Shown: positions 55,525 to 64,000 of the stretch, one piece after another
Position numbering within the stretch: position 1 is the stretch's first letter
Layout of the letters: each line of letters opens with the position of its first letter
Assembly: GCA_029215795.1 (NCBI GenBank)
Contig: JARDYH010000004.1
Coordinates: forward strand, 31,872,001-31,936,000
Reading direction: 5' to 3'
DNA: 64,000 nt
Source: Anniella stebbinsi
Taxonomy: Eukaryota; Chordata; Lepidosauria; Squamata; Anniellidae
Notes under the pieces: model-generated
The model's database searches: none
Seen by the model: the letters and a program-made list of their open reading frames with translations, nothing else
Told to the model about the DNA's origin: nothing
Translations under genes and position numbers: made by a program

Positions 55525-56520
55525 CCTATGCTCATATATCGAACAGATGGAAAGCTGTTCAATCTCAGCAGACTGAAAGTAAAAAGTAAGATCAACACAA
55601 CCTATGTCGATGATAACGTAGTCTGTTGGAGAATGTTGATCACTTTTCCTACCTTGGCAGCTATCTCTCCACAAAAGCTGATATCGATGCTGAAATCCAA
55701 CACCGACTTAGCTCCGCAAGTGCTAAGTTCTCCCAAATGAAGTGCAGAATCCTTGAGGATTGGGATATTTGCAGGGAGACCAAAATGCTTATTTACAAAG
55801 CTATTATATTACCGACCTTATTGTATGCCTGTGAAACATGGACCATATATAAACGCCATCTCCAACTTCTTGAAAGATTCCGCCAGCGTTGTCTTCGGAA
55901 AATTCTGCAAATTACTTGGGAAGACAGACAAACCAACATCAGCGTCCTGGAAGAAGCGATGACCACCAGCATTGAAGCAATGATCATCCAAAATCAATTC
56001 CACTGGACTGAGCATGTTGTCCGAATGCCTGATTACTGTCTTCCAAAACAGCTGCTGTACTCCCAACTTAAGGATTGAAAATGTAACCTTGGAGAATAGC
56101 AAAAGAGGTTTAAAGATGCTCTCAAAGCTAACCTGAAGAAATGTAAAATGAACATCGAGAACTGGGAAGATTTGGCCCAGGAGCGTCACAATTGGAAGTC
56201 AGCTGTTACCAAAGGTGCTATGGATTTTGAAGAAGAGCATAGACAGAGAGTAAGGGATAAAAGAGCTAAGCAGAAAATGCACCAAGAAAACCCTCAATGT
56301 GACCGCCTTCCATCTGGTAACCTATGCCCTCACTGTGGGAGGCTGTGTGGATCCACAGTCATCTGCGGACCCACCGCTAAAGTCCCTCTAACTCTGGAAG
56401 ATAATCTTGGTAGACAACTTTATTCAGAAGACAATCTTACTCAGATACGAGTGATCACCGATGGTAATGCAGGGTGTTCTACAAGATCATGCCTCCCCTC
56501 CTACCCACTAAAAAACTGAA
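55525..56520 (+). pseudogene. LINE ORF2 3' part with internal deletion and C-terminal zinc motif
   Basis: The first piece (55528-55617) encodes YRTDGKLFNLSRLKVKSK, the segment just before the RT active site, then the frame jumps. The second (55626-56078) encodes VDHFSYLGSYLS, KMLIYKAIILPTLLYACETW, RFRQRCLRKILQITWEDR and VVRMPDYCLPKQLLYSQL, the RT thumb and following region. After a stop at 56076 the next frame (56148) has ENWEDLAQERHNWKSAV and LCPHCGRLCGS, part of a terminal zinc finger. The RT active site between the pieces is missing. The family resembles the endonuclease-RT LINEs of fish and lizards; the clade is not certain. Confidence 0.85.
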
Positions 56521-56999
56521 GCTTCATGAGCATAATTTGCAGGAAAAATTGGTAGGGCAAAACGTGTTGGCCATGTTAGTGAGATAATTCTGTGGTGACT
56601 TAGGAACCCATACAGGCCGTCCTGAAGGCCTTCGAGGGCCACACATCGCCTACGGGATGTAATTGCCCATATTTGGCCTTGATCACCCTATACCTTAATA
56701 TATTTTATTGCATTTTATTGCATTTTATTGCATACACTGTAGCTAGGTAACCAGGCAGCTTAATGGATAGGTAAACAGAACAGTGTGTGTTAAATTGACC
56801 TGTAATGAAACTTTTCACAGGGACAGTTCCCTTTCACAACTTTATCACACAATTGAACTCACGTTGTTCCACCTACAGGCAGGTGAACACAAAAGCAAAA
56901 AGAAAAAGTAGAACAGATTTGAGAGAAGAGGAAGAACAGTCAACTGAAGTTGCGTATTTCTTTGTATGTTCATATATAAATCCAGTGTAGTTAGTGGAA
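56521..56999. other. No gene recognised; includes (TTTTATTGCA)3 and the right half of a split repeat
   Basis: TTTTATTGCA occurs three times at 56703-56733. CGAGGGCCACACATCGCC at 56632-56650 mirrors 55350-55363. Confidence 0.45.
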
Positions 57000-57150
57000 C
57001 TCACTGGGTGACTTTGGGCCAGTTACTGACTTTCAGACTAACCTACCTCACAGGATAGTTTAAGATAAAATGGAGAGGAGGACTATATAAACTGCCTTGG
57101 GTTGTTTGCAAGAGAGAAAAGGTGGGATAAGCCAAACAAAATAAAATCAT
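57000..57150 (+). repeat. CORE-SINE 3' fragment
   Basis: ACTCACTGGGTGACTTTGGG, CCAGTTACTGACTTTCAGAC, CTACCTCACAGGATAG and AACTGCCTTGGGTTG give the order of a CORE-SINE from its core to its LINE-like tail. Confidence 0.72.
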
Positions 57151-59395
57151 AAATCCAAAGAAGACCAGAAAGCATAATGCACATATTACAACCAAAACTA
57201 AACATTGTCATTAATTCAGACAGATCTTCATACAAAATTCATAAAGTACTTAAGACAGTCCTTCCGAAAAGATCTGTGTTGACTTGAGAAATGACCTACT
57301 GAAGAATTCTTGTTTATATATGAAAGAAATACAAACCATCTATCAATACATAGGTATAGTTATGTTAATCCATCAGATGCTCAGTTAATTTGTCCATCAA
57401 GGCTAAATCTCATACCCTTGTATACTTTTGAGCAAGGGCCCCCAAAATAATATACGAGTGTTAAAAAAGAAAAGCACACAACATTAAATAAATGCAACAC
57501 TAAAAATCAGCAATCAACACAATAACAATTTGAGCAACACAAAAATGCACATATTGTCAGCTATGAAACCAGATCGGGATCAGAAAACAGGGAAAAGGAG
57601 GTAACAAGGATTCACATCCCATCAAAACAAGATGGTCAGCACTTGCTCTTACTAATATCGTGGGGGTAAGTTGCAAGAGAACACTGCACCAGGGTGGTGA
57701 ACTGCTGTATAAATAGACCCTCCAAATTCAACTGACATTCAGTCTTGGTTCTCATATTTATTTTTAAGGAGGTCAAACCCTCATATGGTGACTTTATCAT
57801 CAATGGTTTCCACCCATTGTTTTGAAAACAAATGTTTGCTGTCAAAAGCAGAATGCCTCTGTGTAGATGCAGAGTCCATTTTAACTGAGGAAAATCATGT
57901 GTGATTTTTGTGTTTTTTAAAAATTAATCAATATGTTCCCCTGAACATAATAAGACTGGCTTCCCCATCAGGCAGTCTGGACAATGTAATTCTGATCACT
58001 CTAGTAAGACCACCGAAATAAGCATTCAGGTTTGTGTTTCTTCTAGTGCTGATAATAACACAACTAAAGTTAGAGCACACAGCCATGTATTCAGGAGCCC
58101 TTATGCATGCATTCTCACAGCCCTACCTGCCTGGGCATAAGAGCATCTGCTTTCCATAGAATGAACTGGTACTGCACAAAAATCTGTCCTTTAATTTCTC
58201 AAAAGTTTTCTTCCCCCCCATGAAAGAAGCTTTAATTATTTGTCTGCCTCATTCTCAGGGTGTTTTAGAATTTCTTTTGATGGTGTTTTTTGAGCTTACT
58301 TTATCACTGCCAGTTACCTGGTGTGTTTTTTACCTTTCTATTACACATATAAATAAATAAATATCTCACCGTTGCTCTGCAGCCTCCCCAGCTGCCCACA
58401 CTTCCTGATCTGAAAAAGCACTATGAGAAGAGTTATCTCATGACATCTTTACTTGTGCTGTAATTAAAAGTGTGGGAAGCTGGGGGGGGGGGGGGAGCTG
58501 CATATTGCCAGAGAGATGATTGTACAACAAAAGAGAGGACATTCTCTCTCACACACACAAACACACCTCGACCACCTCATAAACAAGGCAAGTGCAAGAC
58601 GCCCACACTCCATCCATGAGAATTTCACCAAAATTTTCTTCTTGATCAAAACGGTTTTCAAAAGCAATTTATTTTCTATCAAACTGAATGAGAATGGTTG
58701 GGGGGAAATAAAAAGAAATAATTAGCACAGCACTAGAATGGAAGAGCATTAAGATGACTCTTGTCCCTCAATCAGTTAATTTTCATCACATTGCCATTAT
58801 GTTGACAAAGTTGGTTTCTGAGCACATTCATAAATGCCCTCCATTCCTTTCTATCCAGTTCTTTCTCCTAAGTTCCTTGTGCACCTTTCTTCTCATAAAG
58901 ACTGTGGGATCTTTCACAAAGTCTTCTTCCATAAAGTCCCTTAGTATGTGGTCATATGGATGAACAAATCTGACAATTTAAGTTTCACACTTTTCTGGTT
59001 TCAAGTTTTGTTCTTCTCAAACTTCAAGAATTTCTCCAGTTTTAACCAGACAGATGATTTGTCCAAACTTTCTTTCCCCCCCCCCCCCCATATGATCATA
59101 CAGTTGATTTTTTGGACATGATGTAAAAGTCAATATCATATAAATGAAGGCTCTAGGTATGTATGTATGATGTACAAACCTTGTTAAGTTCTTTCTAAAA
59201 CCTTGTTAGTTCTCCTTCTCCTTATTGACCCTTGATGTCCTGGTGCTACTTTTCATGTGTCTCACAACAACACACTTCTTCTTCTGAGGATTATAGGATA
59301 CTTTTGGTCATGGAGTTAAATAACTGCAAACATAAGGCACTGAACCCATAAAATTGGGGTTAAAAAACAAAGAAGGGAATAGGAAAAAAGGGGGC
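57151..59395. other. No gene recognised
   Basis: Includes a G-run (58483-58495), AAATAAATAAAT near 58351 and a C-run at 59078-59090. Frames are short and motif-free. Confidence 0.4.
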
Positions 59396-59532
59396 CAGAT
59401 CTACACCAAGCAGGTTATAACACTTTGAAAGAGGTTTGAAAACGGAATATAGAATGTGTCATGGGCCCCAAATGTTTTCAATACTGTTATAAACCATTAT
59501 ACAGCAGTAGTGTAGATCCTGCCAGAGTTGGA
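59396..59532. mobile_element. Palindromic MITE, family F, diverged copy
   Basis: GCCAGATCTACACCAAGCAGG at the left and AGCAGTAGTGTAGATCCTGCC at the right; central ATGTGTCATGGGCCCC matches 28778-28795. Confidence 0.7.
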
Positions 59533-59639
59533 AGAGGGGACAACGGCTAGGTTGAAGAACAATCCAGCATGTTTTAGCCATATCAGTCAAGAGAAGGCAA
59601 GTGCTTCTTTGATGTTTTAATGAAGTTTTAATAATATGT

Positions 59640-59745
59640 GTCATGTTTTAATCAGTTTTATGTATTTTATCATGTTGTTGTTCCCCGCCTCGATCCAGAC
59701 GGGTAAGAAATAAATTGTTATTATTATTATTATTATTATGATACC
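59640..59745 (+). repeat. LINE 3' tail with (TTA)n
   Basis: GTTTTAATCAGTTTTATGTATTTTA, CCCCGCCTCGATCCAG and GGGTAAGAAATAAATTG then (TTA)n, as at 26320-26458. Confidence 0.82.
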
Positions 59746-59751
59746 AACTGG

Positions 59752-59870
59752 GGATGGGTGAATCTGACCTTTTGTTTTCTCCCACATTTGAATTGTTTCC
59801 ATCTCAAGTCCTTTCTCTCCCAAGTATAAACTTTGTTAATTTGGATCAATTCTTATAAATATCTTTTTAT

Positions 59871-59905
<35 letters not shown>

Positions 59906-59966
59906 TGCCAATTGTGGTAAATAGTAGTCAAAACCAAACTGAAATGAAATTCTCCTACATCCCTAG
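59752..59966. repeat. AT-rich dispersed repeat with internal (AT)n
   Basis: Starts GGGGATGGGTGAATCTGACC and ends CTCCTACATCCCTAG: inverted GGGATG/CATCCC ends. An (AT)n run occupies 59873-59902. Confidence 0.6.
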
Positions 59967-60370
59967 TACCAAGTTCACATGTACTCAGACCAGAAGGGAC
60001 TTGGGAAGAGCTGGAGGCAGCCTTCCTAGTAGGTTCAGTATATATGAAATAGCTGGGGCCAAGGTAAATTGGTGATTTCAATTAGAAGCTCTACTCTGTC
60101 TTTCTCAACCCAGTTAGTACAAACATACGATGAGGGAAAATATGAGCATGACTATTGGAAAGTGTTTCTCTGAAGATGATAGCCTCCTGTATCCATGGAG
60201 GCTCTCCACACAAGCAGTGATGCTGATAAAGGAGGCTCTCTTCTTTAGACAGTCGCCTTCCATGATTAGAGGGCACAGAATGCAAAGATGGAGGGGTGGG
60301 GCTACCATACTCTCCCTCCTCATGTGTTTGATTGAACCAGTTGAGAATGCCAGAACAGGTCTAGAGACAT

Positions 60371-60836
60371 TGGCCATGTCTACACCAGCCTTTTTCCCAG
60401 AGTCGTCTCGAGGTCATCCCTGTGCATCTTAACCAGGGATGGGCAAAGACTTTTCCTGAGATAACTGAGACCTCGTTTATCCTGATTTTCCCATGATCAT
60501 GGAAAGATCCCAAGATCTGCCGGGGTGTGGATGCTCATCCCAGCTTCTTCCCGCCTCCTCAGGCTTTCAAATTGGGCACGGAGCTGTTCAGGGGGGCAGC
60601 GGTTTTGCCATCCCTAGGATGGTGGCGGGGTTGGGTGTGGAGTTTTTTTACTTATCTTTTGCCCCGGATCAAGGCTACACAACCGACTCTTTAAAAAACA
60701 AAATGGTGCTTGCAATGTCCCTCTTCTGTTCCGGGACGTCGCGTGGCCATATAGATGCTGGGAGAGGATCGCAGGAGCAGGTAAGTCTGCGTTCCTCCCC
60801 CTCCCTCCCGCTACACCCTTAGGTGTAAATGAGTCC
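60371..60836. mobile_element. Non-autonomous DNA element, family B (second copy)
   Basis: Ends TGGCCATGTCTACACCAGCC and the complement TGGACTCATTTACACCTAAGG. The interior matches 2552-3039 in reverse (CCGGGACGTCGCGTGG, GGGAGAGGATCGCAGGAGCAGG). No clear target duplication. Confidence 0.65.
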
Positions 60837-61440
60837 ATTATTTCTTCTATTATCAAACTTGTATTGTTCCTGCAGCCCTTGCTTGTGTTCCTGAGAAATA
60901 CTCACTTCACTTGGACAGTTTTAACTTTCTTCCCAGCCTACTCACAGGATTATTACATATAAACTGTTGCCCATTCCGTAGTCTTGCATGTATTAAAAAA
61001 AACAGAGTTGTCCTTTATATTCATAAGACTGCTAACAATCCTGGCACTTGTGCACACACCTCAAATAGTCTAAAACCAGCTGTTGCAAAGCGTGAAAATT
61101 TGCAGCTAAAATCCATGTCCAGGAGCCATTTGCACATATAGCTGTTGGAGTATTGAAAGAGAGCTGGTAAGTGTTAATGAGCATGCAGCTAAACAGTCCT
61201 GAAGAGTGCTTGGGAAAGTTTGCATAATGTGGAGGCTTTTTCAGAGATGAGACGCAGCTGAGAGCTTGTTCACATTTTTGCACTGTGTGGTGTAAAATCA
61301 TGGGATTTAATGCTGCCATGAGTATTAAAACATGTAAACAAGTCATGACAAGCAGCAAATTTCAGAAAACTAACCTGCCTGGAACTTTCACTCTCTAACC
61401 TGGGGAGCTCTTCTCCCTAATTCCAGAAGTTACTTGGGGC
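60837..61440. other. No gene recognised
   Basis: Ordinary sequence. The 108-codon minus frame at 61032-61358 has no domain. Confidence 0.4.
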
Positions 61441-62220
61441 GGGGGAGAAAGAAAATGCACTTGATACATGCTCAGAGAAGCACTTTTCTTATTTAGTTAT
61501 TACAGTTACATCCCAGGTCCCCTCCACAAGGATTCGCTTTTGCGCCCGGTTAGGGGATTATGCACACTATCCCTGAAGCGCCTTTACGCCTAATACCTCT
61601 GCATGAGAGGCGGCGACAAAAGGCGCTTCCCTCCCCTCCCCTTCCCTCCCAGCCTCTCCCCAGCTGGCTGGCTGGTAGGCTGTGGGCAGCAGGCGAGCGA
61701 TCCTCCTCCTCCTCGCCTTCCTTTACCCCCTCTTCTTCCTCCTCCTCCTCCCGCTGCCCCCCCCCCCCCGCGGGCGGGCGGGCGGGCTCTCTTCCCTCCT
61801 TCGCCGCGGCCAGGCAGCCCCCTCCTCATGCTGCTCCGGCGAGCGGAAGGGACAGCCAGCGGGCGGAGGGTAATCGCCCACCTTCCCCACATGTCTCCCC
61901 AGCTTCAGTTCAGCAGCTTGAGCCCGCCGCAACTTTTGACAGCGGCGGCGGTGGCAGCTGTCAAAAGGCGCTTCCCCTCCCCTTCCCTCTGCCTGGCTGG
62001 CAGGCTGTGGAGAAGGGGGTGAGATCTGACAATAGAGGGAGGAGGAGGAGCCACCTCCGCGGGCACCAGCCTTTTCCTTCCGCTCGCCGGAGCAGCAGCC
62101 CCTCCCATCAAAATGCTCTTTAATGGACGGATAAAAAAACCCTCGCTATTTAACGCGCATTCGATAACGCGCACAATCGGGGAGATAACGCGACTCTACG
62201 CCCCATTTGCGCTCCGCTGG
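61441..62220. other. GC-rich, CpG-dense block: CpG island or GC-rich repeat
   Basis: Sharp change to high G+C with many intact CpGs, including GCGCATTCGATAACGCGC. Internal structure suggests a repeat: a direct duplication (AAAAGGCGCTTCCC...CTGGCTGGC at 61617-61680 and 61962-62005) and a perfect 20-bp inverted pair (61831-61850 with 62076-62095). Frames of 100-187 codons are Pro/Ser/Ala/Arg-rich with no domain. No terminal repeats or target duplication were found, so a promoter island remains possible. Confidence 0.5.
61831..62095. repeat. 20-bp perfect inverted repeat in the GC-rich block
   Basis: CTGCTCCGGCGAGCGGAAGG at 61831-61850 and its exact reverse complement at 62076-62095. Confidence 0.9.
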
Positions 62221-62330
62221 TGTAGAGGTAATTTTTTAATGAGACTTGAAAGAGCTTTAAATGCCTCTTGTTGTAGAGGTAATTTTTTTAATGCACCTTG
62301 AAAGAGCTTTAAATCGTTCTTGTAGAGGCA
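62221..62330. repeat. Tandem repeat, ~50-bp unit, two units plus a start
   Basis: TGTAGAGGTAATTTTTTAAT begins at 62221 and 62272, and TGTAGAGG again at 62321; both units carry CTTGAAAGAGCTTTAAAT. Spacing 51 and 49 bp. Confidence 0.9.
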
Positions 62331-63109
62331 GCCCCACTCTCCTTCCATGAACTCAAGGTGGCTTCCCAGGCAATCTCCCTGCAGTCACTGATGCCCACCA
62401 GATTAGACTTGTTTAGCTTCATGTGTCTTCAGTAGTGATACTGCTGAATTTTGTAATTGGCTGGCTCCTTGGTGAAACTCATTAATTTGTAATGTTCACC
62501 ATTGTAACAAGCCTGGATTGATGAATTACAAATCCACTATTAGGTTTGGAATTTATTGCAAACTTCGGAGCATTAGCAGTAAAGTAGTACAGATTCCTTC
62601 CCAAATTTTCCTTCCCAGATTCCTTCCCAAATTTTCAGTCGTCCTACCACAGAGACCCCGCCCTGAAATAATTTTTTTACTTGAAACAGTCTTCTTAGCT
62701 GTTTCCCACATTGTCATTGTCACAGCTCTGGCTCTGTGAGGAGAATTCTATGGATCCATCTTCATATCAGCAATCATTGATGGTGAGCAAACATCACATG
62801 GCATCATCATGCAGGCAGGCCATATGAAAACAACCAATCAGAAAGGAGGCACATAACATGGTGATGCATGATGTCATGCTACACTATGTAATTCCAAACT
62901 ACAGCTCCCAAGATACACCTTGATATTGCCCATGCACAAAAACTTGTATACGTAGAACGAGATTTTGTATTAAAGGACAACTCTTGGCTGAGCTCACATG
63001 GACAAATTCATTACTTTCTGAGTAAGTGGAAAAAATCACTTTGAGTACATTCGCCCATCACTAGTCCAGGTTTTATTGCTGAGGCGCACTATTACTTCAC
63101 CTGAGCACA
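62331..63109. other. No gene recognised
   Basis: A small duplication CAGATTCCTTCCCAAATTTTC occurs at 62588-62640. Otherwise ordinary. Confidence 0.4.
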
Positions 63110-63960
63110 GGTTCAGAAAAGGGCAATGGAGACGGACAGAAGTATGAGTAACAAGTCCCACAAGGAAAGGTTAAAGGAATTTTAGTTTGGAGAAGACTGA
63201 GGAGGAACATGTTAGCACTCGTTAAAGACCTGAAGGGCTCTCACATAGAAAAAGGCAAAGGCTTGTTCTCTGCTAACCCAGAGGCTGGACTAGATGAAAT
63301 GATCTTAATTTACAGGAGAGTAAATGTTAGCTGAACATTAGGAAATGAGGGATGGGAAAACTGCCAATTTTGGTTTCTCTAGTATCTTGTTTTCCAATCT
63401 TAAATTTGGTTCTTCCCAAACACTGAAATTGTACTTCTAAAATAATGTGTGCATGAAAACTCTTATGTATCTTTTTCGCAATTCTCCTAATACATGAATT
63501 TTTAAATGCAATTTTGCCTGATATACACTTTTTTGAAGCAATTTTCCTATAACACATTTTAATGTTATTTTTGTTAAAGTGCGCATTTTTATGTGCAGTT
63601 TCTCCTAAAATATACATTTTAATGCTCCCCCCTTTTCTTTGTTTTTTACTGGAGAACTGCACCGTAAAATTCTGAAAAGTGTGGATTTCCAAGGAAAACT
63701 GACTTTCGGTTCGTGCATTGGTTCAAAAGTGCAAAATCAGGTAAGGTCACATTAAAATGCAAACCAAACTAATTTATGCCTCATCTTTAGGGAAACTTCT
63801 TGGTAGGAAGAGTGACAATGGAACTAACTATGTGGGATTAGGCTCTTCCTCACTGGAGGTCTTTAAGCAGAGACTGGACAGCCATCTGTTGGGGATGCAT
63901 CCAGCAGGGGGTTAAACTTGGTGGCTTTCAAGGACCTTTCCAACTCTATGGTTCTATTTT
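63110..63960 (+). pseudogene. CR1 LINE 3' end, split by an AT-rich insertion
   Basis: The left part has GACTGAGGAGGAACATGTTAG, GACCTGAAGGGCTCTCAC and GTTAGCTGAACATTAGG. The right part resumes GAAACTTCTTGGTAGG, CTGGAGGTCTTTAAGCAGAG, GACTGGACAGCCATCTGTTG, GGGGGTTAAACTTGG and ends CCAACTCTATGGTTCTATT, the CR1 tail. The two halves join across 63346-63783. Confidence 0.85.
63346..63783. mobile_element. AT-rich GGGATG-family element nested in CR1
   Basis: Starts TGAGGGATGGG and ends near GCCTCA. Internal blocks (GCAATTTTCCTATAACACATTTT, GCGCATTTTTATGTGCAG) match the other AT-rich copies. Flanks TTAGGAAA and TTAGGGAAA suggest an 8-bp-class target duplication. Confidence 0.65.
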
Positions 63961-64000
63961 TTTTTAAAAGTCAGCTTTGAAAACAGGTTCCAGTGATAAG

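Noticed and set aside
61560..62123. 187-codon Pro/Ser-rich frame as a first exon
   Set aside because: All six frames are open from composition; no domain, signal peptide or convincing splice donor is seen.

Overview
This window looks like non-coding DNA from a vertebrate, most likely a squamate reptile (a lizard). The reasons are several CR1 3' ends with the ATTCTATGATTCT-type tail, many L2/CR1-like LINE tails and RT remnants, tRNA-headed SINEs, abundant microsatellites, and a dense population of short palindromic DNA transposons of kinds I associate with squamate genomes. The species cannot be named from sequence alone. I find no convincing host exon, tRNA or rRNA gene; almost every long open frame is transposon-derived, lies in simple repeat, or is a chance frame.

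Layout. 0-21 kb: AT-rich repeats, LINE and SINE scraps, and a cluster of a roughly 320-bp palindromic, hAT-like family (4454, 7011, 8782, 10216, 10754, ~19126; a half copy lies at 30891). A 712-bp GC-rich element at 5624-6335 resembles a CpG island, but it has 8-bp target duplications and the same terminal motif. 21.1-26.2 kb: a complete Ty3/Gypsy LTR retrotransposon on the minus strand (227-bp LTRs, 5-bp target duplication, polypurine tract, tRNA-Ser-like primer site, gag-protease-RT-RNase H-integrase). It is recent but broken: one in-frame TGA in RT, a Gly in place of a usual RNase H Asp, and a scrambled gag start. 26-45 kb: LINE 3' ends, SINEs, MITEs, a possible solo LTR and microsatellites. 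45-64 kb: a SINE split by a TIR element, a degenerate tandem array of ~150-bp units, CR1 ends, a LINE ORF2 3' end with an internal deletion, a second GC-rich block near 61.5-62.2 kb, and a CR1 copy split by an AT-rich insertion.

Between the repeats are stretches of ordinary-complexity, homeodomain-site-rich DNA (about 1.5, 9.8, 15.4, 18.7 and 52 kb) that could be conserved non-coding elements of a gene desert. That is inference and needs alignment. There is no operon-like or pathway logic; the shared theme is mobile-element activity and nesting, whose order can be read at several sites (palindrome into MITE at 7 kb, TIR element into SINE at 45 kb, LINE tail into tandem array at 47.6 kb, AT-rich element into CR1 at 63.3 kb).
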